A stretch of DNA of 52,682 bases from Streptomyces sp. AA1529 (GCF_000280905.1 NZ_ALAP01000077.1:1-52682), one strand, 5' to 3'; counted from the stretch's first letter, positions 40,907 to 50,135 are shown. Numbers and translations: made by a program. The notes: generated by a model not told the origin, from the sequence alone.

Positions 40907-42391
40907 GTGGATTCGCTCAACTCCCTCATCCTCGACGTCAACGACGTCTTCTGGACCTATCTCCTCATTCCCCTGGTGGTAGGTGCCGCGCTGTACTTCA
41001 CGCTCCGTTCCCGGGGGGTGCAGCTGCGGCTGCTGCCCGAGATGGTGCGGGTGCTCGGCGACAAGGCGCAGCCGGGGCCCGACGGCCGCAAGCAGGTGTC
41101 GTCGTTCGGGGCCTTCACCATCTCCGCCGCGGCCCGGGTGGGCACCGGCAACGTCGCGGGTGTGGCCGCGGCGATCACCGCGGGCGGGGCCGGCGCGGTC
41201 TTCTGGATGTGGGTGATGGCGCTGCTGGGCGCCTCGTCCGCGTTCGTGGAGGCGTCTCTCGCGCAGCTGTACAAGGTGCGCAACCGGGACAAGGACGGCA
41301 ACGCGTCCGGCACCTACCGGGGCGGCCCCGCCTACTACATGCAGCGCGGCCTCAACAAGCGTTGGCTGGGCGTGGTCTTCGCGGTCGTCATCACGCTGAC
41401 CTTCAGCTTCGTCTTCAACACCGTGCAGTCCAACACCATCGCCTCGGTCACCAAGGGCTCCTTCGGCGACGACTTCCCCGCGGCCGGCGCGGGCATCGCC
41501 GTCATGGTGCTGCTGGGCCTGGTGATCTTCGGCGGCGTCCGGCGGATCGCGACGGTGACCCAGCTCGTCGTCCCCGTGATGGCCGTGATCTATCTGCTGC
41601 TGGGCCTCGCGGTGGTGATCCTCAACATCTCCGACGTGCCGCGGGTCTTCGCGGACATCGTGGGCGGTGCCTTCGGCTTCCGCGAGGTGGCCGGCGGCGC
41701 GGTCGGTGCGGCGATCCAGCAGGGCATCCGCCGCGGCATGTTCTCCAACGAGGCCGGCCTGGGCTCGGCGCCCAACGCCGCCGCGACGGCCGAGGTCTCG
41801 CACCCGGTCAAGCAGGGCCTGGTGCAGACCCTCGGGGTCTTCTTCGACACGCTGCTGATCTGCTCGATGACCGCCTTCGTCATCCTCACCACCAATCCTT
41901 CGCTCTCCGAGCGCGGCGGTGCGGACCTGACGCAGTCCGCTCTGGAGGACTCCCTCGGCGGCTGGGCCGGGCACGTGCTGACGCTGGTCGTCTTCCTGCT
42001 CGCCTTCTCCACCCTGATCGGCAACTACTACTACGGCGAGTCCAACCTCCAGTTCATGACGGGTGCCAAGGGCCGCCGCTGGGTGCTGCCCGGCTTCCGC
42101 ATCCTGGTGCTGGGCTCCGTGTTCGCGGGCGCGCTCGGCTCGGTGGACGTGGTCTGGAACCTCGCGGACGTCTTCATGGGCAGCATGGCGCTGGTCAACC
42201 TGGTGGCGATCCTGCCGCTGTCGGCCATCGCGTGGAAGCTGCTGGACGACTACCGCGCCCAGCGCCGCCAGGGCCTGGACCCGACCTTCGTCCGGGACCG
42301 GCTGCCGGAGCTCCCCGGCGAGATCGAGTGCTGGGAAGGCGAGCGGGCCGCGTCGGCGGAGACCGCCAAGGCTTCCGCCGAGGAGCGCTGA
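40907..42391 (+). CDS. Sodium:alanine/glycine symporter (AGCS family)
   Basis: 494 aa from GTG 40907. Family motifs are FGAFTISAAARVGTGNVAGVAAAI, FWMWVMALLGASSAFVEASLAQLYK, GTYRGGPAYYMQRGL, RRGMFSNEAGLGSAPNAAATAEVSHPVKQGL and STLIGNYYYGE. About 10-11 membrane helices. It imports alanine, glycine or glutamine with Na+. The C-terminal 50 residues are hydrophilic. It stands alone; a strong terminator follows. Confidence 0.93.
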   Translation: MDSLNSLILDVNDVFWTYLLIPLVVGAALYFTLRSRGVQLRLLPEMVRVLGDKAQPGPDGRKQVSSFGAFTISAAARVGTGNVAGVAAAITAGGAGAVFWMWVMALLGASSAFVEASLAQLYKVRNRDKDGNASGTYRGGPAYYMQRGLNKRWLGVVFAVVITLTFSFVFNTVQSNTIASVTKGSFGDDFPAAGAGIAVMVLLGLVIFGGVRRIATVTQLVVPVMAVIYLLLGLAVVILNISDVPRVFADIVGGAFGFREVAGGAVGAAIQQGIRRGMFSNEAGLGSAPNAAATAEVSHPVKQGLVQTLGVFFDTLLICSMTAFVILTTNPSLSERGGADLTQSALEDSLGGWAGHVLTLVVFLLAFSTLIGNYYYGESNLQFMTGAKGRRWVLPGFRILVLGSVFAGALGSVDVVWNLADVFMGSMALVNLVAILPLSAIAWKLLDDYRAQRRQGLDPTFVRDRLPELPGEIECWEGERAASAETAKASAEER

Positions 42392-42409
42392 GCCGCACCG
42401 GCGCCGTCC

Positions 42410-42443
42410 GGGGCCCCGCGGAGGGACGACCCTTCGCGGCCCC
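42410..42443. terminator. Bidirectional terminator between AGCS symporter and β-lactamase
   Basis: A 10-bp stem (ccgcggaggg / cccttcgcgg, one G-T pair) with loop acga, then a cc bulge and an outer gggg/cccc stem. It sits between the two convergent stops. Confidence 0.75.
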
Positions 42444-42450
42444 GCCGCGT

Positions 42451-43368
42451 TCAGGTCAGCTCGTCCGCGACGACCGAGGCCGCGTCGGCCACCAGCCTGT
42501 CGTCGTACTCGGCGTCCCGCTCCGTGCGCCTGGACATCACGGTGACCACGAGCGGCGCTCCGCCGGGCGGGCGGACGACGGCGATGTCGGAGCGGGTGGC
42601 GTGGCGCCCGCCCCCGCTCTTGTCGGACACGGTCCACTTCTCGGGGACCCCGGCCCGGATCAGGGTCTTCCCGGTGGGACTGTTCCGCATCCAGTCGTCG
42701 AGCTGGGCCTGCTCCTTCCGGTTCAGGCCGTCACCGAGTGCGACGGCGCGCAGGTCGGCGGTCCATGCCCGCGGTGTGGTGGTGTCCCGGTCGTCGCCGG
42801 GTGCCGCCTCGTTCAGCTCCGGTTCGTAGCGGTTCACGTTGGTCACGTCGTCGCCGAGTTTCTCGAGGAAGGCGTCCAGCGCCTTGGGCCCGCCCAGTTC
42901 GCGCAGCAGCAGGTTGTCCGCGGCGTTGTCGCTCTGCCGCAGGGCCGCCGCGCACAGCGCCCGCAGCGTCATCCCCTCCTCGACGTGCTCGCGGGTGACG
43001 GGGGAGTGGGGGAGCAGGTCCTCCTTCCGGTAGGTGATCACCTTGTCGAGGCCGCTCAGCGACCGCTTGTCCAGGATGGCGGCGGCGGTGAACGCCTTGT
43101 GCGTCGAGGCGTAGGCGAACCGCTCGCCCGCGTGGAAGGAGATCTCGCGGCCGGTGCCGGTGTCCACGGCGTGTACGCCGAGCCGGGCGTCGTACTTGCG
43201 CTCCAGCTTCCGGAACGCGGCGGCGGTCTCGTGCCGCGCGGACCGGGACGCCGCGGGCTCGGCGGAGGACTCCGCGCGGTCGTCGGTGCCGCAGGCCGGC
43301 AGCGGCAGGACGAGCGCGAGCGGACCGAGGACGCTGAGAGTGCCGCGCCGGGCTGAGGTCGTGCGCAT
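42451..43368 (-). CDS. blaL: Class A β-lactamase (BlaL-like), probable lipoprotein
   Basis: 305 aa from ATG 43368. The signal region ends LPLPACGTDD, with Cys26 as a possible lipid anchor. Catalytic motifs: Ser88-Thr-His-Lys91 (ASTHKAF), Ser146-Asp-Asn148, Glu182 and Asn186 (YEPELNEA, equal to Glu166/Asn170), and Lys250-Ser-Gly252 (SDKSGGG). All class A catalytic residues are present, so an active penicillinase is expected. Divergent from a LysR regulator over 187 bases, as in the Streptomyces cacaoi blaL/blaA arrangement. Confidence 0.92.
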   Translation of the reverse strand: MRTTSARRGTLSVLGPLALVLPLPACGTDDRAESSAEPAASRSARHETAAAFRKLERKYDARLGVHAVDTGTGREISFHAGERFAYASTHKAFTAAAILDKRSLSGLDKVITYRKEDLLPHSPVTREHVEEGMTLRALCAAALRQSDNAADNLLLRELGGPKALDAFLEKLGDDVTNVNRYEPELNEAAPGDDRDTTTPRAWTADLRAVALGDGLNRKEQAQLDDWMRNSPTGKTLIRAGVPEKWTVSDKSGGGRHATRSDIAVVRPPGGAPLVVTVMSRRTERDAEYDDRLVADAASVVADELT

Positions 43369-43555
43369 GGGTGGTCGATACCTCCGACTGTCCGGAACCT
43401 GATTCCCCGGGCCGGTGAGGGCCCGGGTACGGCGGGCCACGTGTGCGCCGCCGCGGCAGGCAGCCTGCCGCCCCGCCGGTCATGCGGTCCAAGACCGGAT
43501 CGCGCCGTTCGATGCAGAATCCGCATAGCTCCGGCAGCCGCATAGAGTGGCATGC
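43369..43555. promoter_or_regulatory. Divergent bla control region with LysR-type sites
   Basis: A dyad atgc-N7-gcat at 43512-43526 fits the T-N11-A rule for LysR boxes. ccgcatag is directly repeated at 43521-43528 and 43538-43545. Nearer blaL lie a perfect 9-1-9 palindrome (gcggcaggc a gcctgccgc, 43453-43471) and cggtc-N11-gaccg (43477-43497). A tagagt -10 (43543-43548) ends 7 bases before the blaA GTG. Confidence 0.6.
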
Positions 43556-44485
43556 GTGGATCTTGTAGGCGCCTGCCGTGCGTTCGTGCACGTCAGCGAG
43601 CGGGGCAGTTTTACGGTGGGCGCGGCGGCGGCGCGCATGTCGCAGTCGGTCGCCAGCCGCCGCGTCGCCGCGCTGGAGCGGCACTTCGACGAGCTGCTCT
43701 TCGAACGCGGCGCGCGCCGGACACGCCTGACCCCCTTCGGACGGGAACTGCTCCCCGCGGCCCGGCGGCTGGTGCTCGCGGCCGAGGAACTCCAGCACGA
43801 GGCGGCGACGGCGCGGCGCCGGCCCGTCCGTCTCGCCGTCCCCGACACCTGCCCGGCACCCGCCCTCGCCCGTCTCGCGGCGGCAGCCCGCGGCCACCGC
43901 ATCGCCCTGGAGCTCCGCACCGCCGCCCCGGAGGCGCGCCCGCACCTCGTCCGCTCCCAGCAGGTGCGGGCCGCGCTCGTCGCGGTGCCGCCGGACCAGG
44001 CGCGCTGGCGCGTGCCGCTCGGGCTCGCCGGCCTCGACCGGCCGCGTGCCCGGCGCCGTTACCTGGAGACGCTGCGGCCTCGGCGCACCGACTCGGCGCC
44101 GCCCCGCCGCGTCTGGCTCCAGCCCGAGGACGACGTACCGCACATCCGGGACCCGATCGTCCGGCTGCGCGACGCGGTCGGACTGCGCCCCGCGCAGCTC
44201 TCCGTGGCCGCCACGCTCACCCAGGCGGCGGCCGAGGTGTTCGCCTCGCAGGATCTGCTGCTGTGCTCGCCGCCGCAGGCCCGGGAGTTCGGACTGCACT
44301 GGCGGCCGCTCGGCGAACTCGCGCTGGAGCGGACCTTCGGCCTCCTCGCCGCCGAGGAGGGCGACGCCGAACGGCTCGGCGCCCGCCTGGACGAGCAGAT
44401 CGCACACTGCCTGGGCGCGGACGTGCGGACGGACAGGGACGACGACGGGGACGACGGGGACGACGACGAGGAGAGCGGAGCATGA
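43556..44485 (+). CDS. blaA: LysR-family regulator of the β-lactamase (BlaA-like)
   Basis: 309 aa from GTG 43556 (MDLVGACRAFVHV); GTG 43547 would add three residues. HTH at about 5-62 (SERGSFTVGAAAARMSQSVASRRVAALE). The effector domain follows. The tail (about 295-309) is almost all Asp/Gly/Glu, encoded by gacgac/gggg repeats. In S. cacaoi BlaA activates both divergent genes when β-lactams are sensed. A -10 hexamer 7 bases before the GTG and no ribosome site suggest a leaderless message. It overlaps blaB by ATGA. Confidence 0.85.
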   Translation: MDLVGACRAFVHVSERGSFTVGAAAARMSQSVASRRVAALERHFDELLFERGARRTRLTPFGRELLPAARRLVLAAEELQHEAATARRRPVRLAVPDTCPAPALARLAAAARGHRIALELRTAAPEARPHLVRSQQVRAALVAVPPDQARWRVPLGLAGLDRPRARRRYLETLRPRRTDSAPPRRVWLQPEDDVPHIRDPIVRLRDAVGLRPAQLSVAATLTQAAAEVFASQDLLLCSPPQAREFGLHWRPLGELALERTFGLLAAEEGDAERLGARLDEQIAHCLGADVRTDRDDDGDDGDDDEESGA

Positions 44486-45384
44486 CGGACGGCCATCTGC
44501 TGCGGGAGCTGCGCCAGGCCCTGCGCGACGGCGGACTGACCGGCTCGTTCCTCGTGCGCGACCTGCGGACGGGGCGGGAGGCGGGCATCGACCCGGACAT
44601 CGAGCTGCCCGTCGCCTCCCTCGTCAAGCTGCCGCTCGCCCTCGCGACCCTGGAGCGCATCCGGTGCGGTGAACTCGACGGCGCCCAGCAGCTCGACGTG
44701 CAGCCGGGCCGCGCCACCCGGCCCGGCCCCACCGGGCTCACCCGGTTCCGGCACCCGGCCCGCGTCGCCCTCGACGACCTGCTCTACCTCAGCACCTCCC
44801 TGAGCGACAACGCCGCCGCCAACGCACTGTTCGGCCTCACCCCGCCCGGCGACGTGGACGCCCGGGTGCGCGCGCTGGGGGTGCGGGGCCTCGCGATCCG
44901 ACACGCCCTCGGCGAGCTGACCGACACGCCGGTGGAGCACCTTCCGGCGCGGAACGCGCACCTGGCGCACTCCCTCGCCGTCGGCGCCGGCACCGGCGGG
45001 CACGGCCACCGGCTCCCACAGCTCGATGTGACCCGGGCCAACTCCGGGACGGCCCGGGCCTTCGCCGACCTGCTGGAGGCCTTCTGGACCCCCTCGGCCG
45101 TCGACCCGCACGTCGCGGCGCGGATCCGCGCCCTGATGGCCGACAACGTGCTGCGCCAGCGGCTCGCCCCGGACTTCAGCTCCGACGCGGCCGCCTGGGC
45201 GTCCAAGACGGGCACCCTCCTCAACCTCCGGCACGAGGTGGGGGTGGTCGAGCACGACGACGGCGACGTCTTCGCCGTCGCGGCCCTGACCGAGTCCCGG
45301 GTACCCGCGGCCGCCCAGCCCGGCGCCGAGGCCCTGATGGCCCAGGTCGCCCGCGAACTGCGGGACCATCTGCGGCACGGCTGA
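44482..45384 (+). CDS. blaB: BlaB-like serine penicillin-recognising protein
   Basis: 300 aa, coupled to blaA by a 4-base overlap. It keeps the three active-site motifs Ser46-x-x-Lys49 (VASLVKLP), Ser108-Asp-Asn110 and Lys242-Thr-Gly244 (WASKTGT), but has no signal peptide, so it stays in the cytoplasm. In S. cacaoi BlaB is needed for induction and is not itself a β-lactamase; a ligand-sensing role is inferred here. An Asn in the SDN motif and the full KTG make some hydrolytic activity possible. Confidence 0.83.
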   Translation: MTDGHLLRELRQALRDGGLTGSFLVRDLRTGREAGIDPDIELPVASLVKLPLALATLERIRCGELDGAQQLDVQPGRATRPGPTGLTRFRHPARVALDDLLYLSTSLSDNAAANALFGLTPPGDVDARVRALGVRGLAIRHALGELTDTPVEHLPARNAHLAHSLAVGAGTGGHGHRLPQLDVTRANSGTARAFADLLEAFWTPSAVDPHVAARIRALMADNVLRQRLAPDFSSDAAAWASKTGTLLNLRHEVGVVEHDDGDVFAVAALTESRVPAAAQPGAEALMAQVARELRDHLRHG

Positions 45385-45474
45385 GCCCCTCGCAGCCGCG
45401 CGCGGGCGGGCCGCGTCGGCGGCGCACTGCGTGAAGATGCGTGTACGGGCGCTGTTTCGCGCAACTTCGAGCTC

Positions 45475-45504
45475 TTGACACCGGGTGGCGAGGGTCGGTT
45501 TACT
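45475..45504 (+). promoter_or_regulatory. Promoter of the GH114 locus
   Basis: A consensus -35 ttgaca (45475-45480) and tttact (45499-45504) spaced by 18 bases. A gtttcgcgcaac imperfect palindrome lies just upstream (about 45454-45465). The predicted leader is about 130 bases. Confidence 0.6.
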
Positions 45505-45642
45505 CCGTTGCACGTCGGAGGAGAGAAAACGACGTCAGAGGTACGCCCAGCCGGTATGCGGTGCGCCGCGAGCCCGGACTGAGTCGCCAGGACCCGGTGT
45601 GTCCGAGGCGGGGACGTGCCCTCCACCTCCTGGAGTTCGACG

Positions 45643-46488
45643 ATGCGGCACGACCGTCGACGTCCGTACCGGGCCCTCGCCGCCGCCGCGGCCGCGGCGG
45701 CCCTGCTGCTGGCGGCAGCGCAGGCGAACAGCACCCCGGCCGCCGCCGGTACCGGACCCGCCTCCCCGGCCGGGGACGTCACACTTCCCCCGGCACACGC
45801 CGGATTCGACTACCAGATCGGCGGCCCCTACGCGCCGCCCGAAGGCGTCGGTGTGGTCAGCCGGGACCACTCGGCGCAGCCCGCCGAGGGGCTCTACAAC
45901 ATCTGCTACGTCAACGCCTTCCAGACCCAGCCCGGCGCTGCGGAGAGCTGGGACTCCGACCTGCTGCTGCGCGACGCCTCCGGTGAGGTCGTGTACGACG
46001 CCGCGTGGGAGGGCGAGGCATTCCTCGACCTCCGGACGGCCGGAAAACGCGAGCGGATCGCCGAGCGGGTCGGCGCCTGGATCGACTCCTGCGCCGCCAA
46101 GGGCTTCCAGGCCGTCGAGCCGGACAACTTCGACAGCTACCAGCGCTCCGCGGGTCTGCTGACGGCGGCGCAGGCACAGGACCTCGTCCACAGGCTCTCC
46201 GACCGCGCCCACGCCCGGGGCCTGGCCATCGGCCAGAAGAACACCGCCGAACTGGCCGGAGCCCGCGAGGCGAACGGCCTGGACTTCGCCGTCGCCGAGG
46301 AGTGCGGCGAGTGGGACGAGTGCGACAGCTATCTGCGCGCCTTCGGCGACCGGGTGTTCGTGATCGAGTACACCGCCGACGGGCTGGCGGACGCGTGCGC
46401 GGGCTGGGGCGACCGGCTCAGCATCGTCCGCCGCGACCTGGACGTCCGCACCCCGGCCGAGGACGGCTACGTCCGGGAGACCTGCTGA
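45643..46488 (+). CDS. Secreted GH114 endo-α-1,4-polygalactosaminidase-like enzyme
   Basis: 281 aa from ATG 45643 (ggag ahead); GTG 45616 is an alternative. A signal peptide covers residues 1-35. The (β/α)8 core shows AGFDYQIGGPY, YNICYVNAFQTQ, GEAFLDLRTAGKRERIAERV, GFQAVEPDNFDSY (acid residues Asp161/Asp164), AIGQKNTAEL, DFAVAEECGEWDECDSY (Glu219/220) and VFVIEYTADG. These segments are characteristic of GH114, which cleaves α-1,4-linked galactosamine in polymers such as fungal galactosaminogalactan. The cytoplasmic importer genes downstream would take up its products. Confidence 0.85.
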   Translation: MRHDRRRPYRALAAAAAAAALLLAAAQANSTPAAAGTGPASPAGDVTLPPAHAGFDYQIGGPYAPPEGVGVVSRDHSAQPAEGLYNICYVNAFQTQPGAAESWDSDLLLRDASGEVVYDAAWEGEAFLDLRTAGKRERIAERVGAWIDSCAAKGFQAVEPDNFDSYQRSAGLLTAAQAQDLVHRLSDRAHARGLAIGQKNTAELAGAREANGLDFAVAEECGEWDECDSYLRAFGDRVFVIEYTADGLADACAGWGDRLSIVRRDLDVRTPAEDGYVRETC

Positions 46489-46697
46489 CGGGCCACCCGC
46501 AGCAGGTCTCCCGGGGCGGCGTGCCGCCCGGTGCGGGCCCGCCATGCACCCGTGCCCCCGCCGTTCCTCCGGCCGGTCGCCCGCGCCGCGAACCGTCCCG
46601 GTACCCCGAGAGCGGGCTCCGCCTCCGTACCCGGTACCCGCAGCATCCCGATTCCCGTCCCCGCGGCTCCGCCGCCCGCACCTTCCCGGAGGCACCG

Positions 46698-48032
46698 ATG
46701 GCCGTACCCCGAAGCGTCAACGCCCCGTCGCCCCCGCGCCGCCGGGTCCTGCGCCGAGGCGGCGCGCTGGCGCTCACCGCGCTGGCCGGGGCCGTCTCCT
46801 CCGGTTGCGGTACCGGCCCGGGGGACGGAGCCGGAGCCGACGGACGGGTCACCATCGAACTCTGGCACGGCCAGACCGACACCGCGCGGGCCGCACTGCG
46901 CAGGCTGGTCGCCGACTTCCACCGCAGCCACCCGCACATCCGGGTGGACATGGGAGGCGGGGTGCTCGCCGACTCGATGCTGCAGAAGATCACCGCTGCC
47001 CTGGCCTCGGGCGCCTACCCCGACATCGCCTACGTCTTCGGCTCCGACCTGGCCAACGTCGCCCGCAGCCCGCAGGTCGTCGACCTCGGCGGCACCGTCG
47101 GCTCCGCAGGCACCCCGTGGAAGAACTACTGGGCCCCCGCCCGCGCGGCCGTCACCCTCAACGGTCGGGTCCGCGCCGCCCCGGCGCTGCTGGACGCGCT
47201 CGCCGTCGTCTGCAACAAGAAGCTCTTCGCACAGGCGGGCGTCCCGCTGCCGCAGGCCGGCTGGCGGTGGCGCGACTTCGTCTCCGCGGCACGCAGGCTC
47301 ACCGACCGCGGCGGCGGCCGGTTCGGCACCGGCTGGCCGGGCGCCGGCGACGAGGACACCGTCTGGCGGCTGTGGCCCATGATCTGGGATCTGGGCGGTG
47401 ACGTCATCGGGGACGACGGGCGCAGCATCGGCTTCGCGCGGCAGGGGGTGCGCGCGCTGGAGGTCGTCGAGGACCTCGTCCGGGACCGGAGCGTCTACGT
47501 CGACCCCAAGCCCGGCGGCGAGCAGATGTACCAGGTGTTCCAGGGCGGCCGGATGGCCATGGCGGTCACCGGTCCCTGGCAGCTCCCGGACATCCGGCAG
47601 GCCGGAATCGACTACCACGTGGTCCCGCTGCCCAGTTTCTCCGGACGCCCGGTCACCATCTCCGGCCCCGACACCTGGACCGTCTTCGACAACGGCGCCG
47701 CGCGGGTGCGCGCGGCCCGGACCTTCGTGGACTGGCTGATGCGGCCCGCGCAGGACGTGCGGTGGGGCGCGGAGGCGGGCAGCCTGCCGCTGAGCAGAGA
47801 CGCGCGGGCGCTGCCGCGCTGGCAGCGCGAAGCCCGCCGCACCGAGGGCCTGGCCACCTTCACCGAGGCGCTGGAAGGCGCCCGTGTCCGGCCCACGCAC
47901 CCGGCCTACCCCCAGGTCTCCCAGGCGCTGGGACAGGCCCTCGTCTCGGTGCTGCTCGGCCGCAGCAGCCCCGCGGCCGCCATGCGCGCCTGCGCCGACG
48001 AAGCCGACGCCGCTCTGCTGATCCCCCGCTGA
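46698..48032 (+). CDS. Sugar ABC transporter substrate-binding lipoprotein (CUT1)
   Basis: 444 aa from ATG 46698 with cggagg ahead. An RR-rich signal (RRRVLRRGG) ends at lipobox VSSGC, Cys37. SBP_bac_1 fold: VTIELWHGQTDTARAALRRLVADFHRSHPHIRV, ITAALASGAYPDIAYVFGSDL, GGRMAMAVTGPWQLPDI and TFVDWLMRP. The next permease gene follows after 9 bases. Ligand inferred from context as an oligosaccharide released by the GH114 enzyme. A 210-base gap with a short hairpin (46514-46529) separates it from the GH114 gene. Confidence 0.9.
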   Translation: MAVPRSVNAPSPPRRRVLRRGGALALTALAGAVSSGCGTGPGDGAGADGRVTIELWHGQTDTARAALRRLVADFHRSHPHIRVDMGGGVLADSMLQKITAALASGAYPDIAYVFGSDLANVARSPQVVDLGGTVGSAGTPWKNYWAPARAAVTLNGRVRAAPALLDALAVVCNKKLFAQAGVPLPQAGWRWRDFVSAARRLTDRGGGRFGTGWPGAGDEDTVWRLWPMIWDLGGDVIGDDGRSIGFARQGVRALEVVEDLVRDRSVYVDPKPGGEQMYQVFQGGRMAMAVTGPWQLPDIRQAGIDYHVVPLPSFSGRPVTISGPDTWTVFDNGAARVRAARTFVDWLMRPAQDVRWGAEAGSLPLSRDARALPRWQREARRTEGLATFTEALEGARVRPTHPAYPQVSQALGQALVSVLLGRSSPAAAMRACADEADAALLIPR

Positions 48033-48041
48033 GGAGTCCAG

Positions 48042-49112
48042 ATGCCACATCATCCGCCGCCGCTGACGGTCGGGGACCCGCCCGCCGGCAGCACCGGGAC
48101 CACCGGACCGGGACCGGCCGGGACCCGGCGCCGAGGACTGCCGCGCCGCCGCCCGGACGCGCGCCGCCGGGAGACCGCCACCGCCTGGACCTTCGTCGCC
48201 CCCGCCGTGCTGATCATCCTGGGGCTCAGCGTGCTGCCCGTGGTCTGGTCGCTGCTGCTCTCCTTCCAGGCCAACGACCTGGTCACGCCGAGCCGCTGGG
48301 TGGGCCTGGACAACTACCGGGCGCTGAGCGCCGACCCGCACTTCAGCCAGGCGGTCCGCAACACCCTGCTGTACACCGTGCTGTTCGTGCCGCTGAGCCT
48401 GGCCGGCGGGCTGGGGCTCGCCCTGGCGCTGAACCGCCGCATCCGCCTGGTCGGTCTCTACCGCACGCTGGTCTTCGTGCCGTTCGTGGTCTCCGCGACC
48501 GCCCAGGGAGTGCTCTTCTCCTTCATCCTCGACCCCGAGTTCGGGGTCGCCAACTCGGTGCTCTCGCGCCTGGGACTGTCGCCGCAGGGCTTCCTCACCG
48601 ACCCCGGGCAGGCGCTCGCCGTCCTGGTCGTCATCACGCTGTGGAGCGGCACCGGATTCTGCGTCGTGGTCTACCTCGCCGCACTCCAGGACGTCCCCGC
48701 GTCGCTGATCGAGGCGGCACGGCTGGACGGTGCCGGACGCCGGCACGTGCTGCGGCACGTCACCCTGCCCGCACTCGCGCCGGTCACCGTCTTCCTCGTG
48801 CTGTGGCAGACCATCCAGTCCCTGCAGGTGTTCGACCTGGTGTACGTCACGACCAAGGGCGGTCCGCTCGGCTCCACCACGGTGATCGTCTACTTCATCT
48901 GGGAGCAGGCGTTCAAGAGCTTCACCGCCGGATACGGAGCCGCGGCCGCCTATGTGCTGGCGGTGGCGCTGGCCCTGGCCGGCGCCGTGCTGCGGATCGT
49001 CCGCGGCCGCGCGGACCGCCCGGCCGGCACCGGAAGCGGCGGCCCGGCCGGTGCGCCCCGCCCCGCGACGGCCGACACGTCCGGCCTGCGCACGGAAGGA
49101 ACCGCACGATGA
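48042..49112 (+). CDS. Sugar ABC transporter permease 1 (MalF-like)
   Basis: 356 aa. A Pro/Arg-rich cytoplasmic N-terminus (about 45 residues), six membrane helices, and the EAA loop SLIEAARLDGAGRRHVLRHVTLPALAP. The C-terminal 45 residues are Pro/Ala/Gly-rich. Its end overlaps permease 2 by ATGA. No ATPase is encoded, so a shared MsiK-type ATPase is likely. Confidence 0.92.
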   Translation: MPHHPPPLTVGDPPAGSTGTTGPGPAGTRRRGLPRRRPDARRRETATAWTFVAPAVLIILGLSVLPVVWSLLLSFQANDLVTPSRWVGLDNYRALSADPHFSQAVRNTLLYTVLFVPLSLAGGLGLALALNRRIRLVGLYRTLVFVPFVVSATAQGVLFSFILDPEFGVANSVLSRLGLSPQGFLTDPGQALAVLVVITLWSGTGFCVVVYLAALQDVPASLIEAARLDGAGRRHVLRHVTLPALAPVTVFLVLWQTIQSLQVFDLVYVTTKGGPLGSTTVIVYFIWEQAFKSFTAGYGAAAAYVLAVALALAGAVLRIVRGRADRPAGTGSGGPAGAPRPATADTSGLRTEGTAR

Positions 49113-50008
49113 CCCTCACCACCGCACCGCGGGCCGGCACCCCGCCCCGGAGCACGGCCTCCCTCACCGGGCCCGCGCCGGGTGCGCGCCGGCCGCGGCT
49201 GCCCTTCAGCGCCTGGCATCTGCTGCTGGCCCCGCTGGCCCTGCTGTTCGCGCTGCCACTGGTGTGGCTGCTGCTCAGCTCCGTGATGAGCGACGCCGAG
49301 ATCAACCGCTTCCCGCCGGCCCTGCTGCCCTCGGGCATCGACCCGGACGGATACCGCTACGTACTGGGCAACGCGCTGTTCCCACGCTGGTTCGGCAACT
49401 CGCTCCTCGTCTCGGCCGTGGCCGTCGCCGCCAATCTGCTGTTCGGATCGCTGGGCGGCTACGCCTTCGCCCGGATGCGGTTCGCCGGCTCCAAGGTGCT
49501 GCTGGTGCTGATGCTGGCCACGATGGCCGTGCCGTTCCAGCTCACCATGATCCCCACCTTCCTGGTGATGAAGCGCCTCGGCCTCATCGACACACTCGGT
49601 GCGCTGATCGTGCCGTCGCTGGTCACGCCGTTCGCCGTGTTCCTGCTCCGGCAGTTCTTCCTCTCCCTGCCCCGCGAGTTGGAGGAGGCCGCCTGGCTCG
49701 ACGGCTGTTCACGGCTGCGGGTGCTCTTCACCCTCGTCCTGCCGCTGTCCCGGCCCGCGTTGAGCACCGTCGCCGTCCTGACGTTCCTGACCACCTGGAA
49801 CGACCTGACCTGGCCGCTGATCGCCATCAACCACGACACCCAGTACACGCTGCAGCTGGGCCTCACCACCTTCCAGGGCCGGCATCACACCAAGTGGTCG
49901 GCCGTCATGGCCGGCAACGTGCTGACCGTGCTGCCGGTGCTGCTGGCCTTCCTCGGTGCGCAGAAGTCGTTCATCCGCTCCCTGACCTCGACCGGTCTCA
50001 AGGGATGA
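49109..50008 (+). CDS. Sugar ABC transporter permease 2 (MalG-like)
   Basis: 299 aa. A hydrophilic N-terminus (about 35 residues) is followed by six helices. The EAA loop is LEEAAWLDGCSRLRVLFTLVLPLSRPALS, then TTWNDLTWPLIAIN. Pairs with permease 1. The last codons form one arm of a long inverted repeat with the leader of the PfkB gene. Confidence 0.92.
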   Translation: MTLTTAPRAGTPPRSTASLTGPAPGARRPRLPFSAWHLLLAPLALLFALPLVWLLLSSVMSDAEINRFPPALLPSGIDPDGYRYVLGNALFPRWFGNSLLVSAVAVAANLLFGSLGGYAFARMRFAGSKVLLVLMLATMAVPFQLTMIPTFLVMKRLGLIDTLGALIVPSLVTPFAVFLLRQFFLSLPRELEEAAWLDGCSRLRVLFTLVLPLSRPALSTVAVLTFLTTWNDLTWPLIAINHDTQYTLQLGLTTFQGRHHTKWSAVMAGNVLTVLPVLLAFLGAQKSFIRSLTSTGLKG

Positions 50009-50067
50009 GCACCGCACCCGCCCCCGCGCCCCGGTCCTGACCTGCGGCCGCCGGTGCCGTGCTCATC
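50004..50067 (+). promoter_or_regulatory. Intercistronic inverted repeat between permease 2 and the PfkB kinase gene
   Basis: Arms 50004-50016 and 50055-50067 pair at 12 of 13 bases, with a 38-base loop. A competing 6-bp hairpin, ggtgcc / ggcacc (50053-50058 / 50069-50074), uses part of the right arm. The left arm covers the permease 2 stop codon. Confidence 0.5.
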
Positions 50068-50135
50068 AGGCACCGCTCGTGCCGCCCGCCGCGACCGCCG
50101 CCCGCGCGGTGTGTCCCGCACTCCTGGAAGGAACC

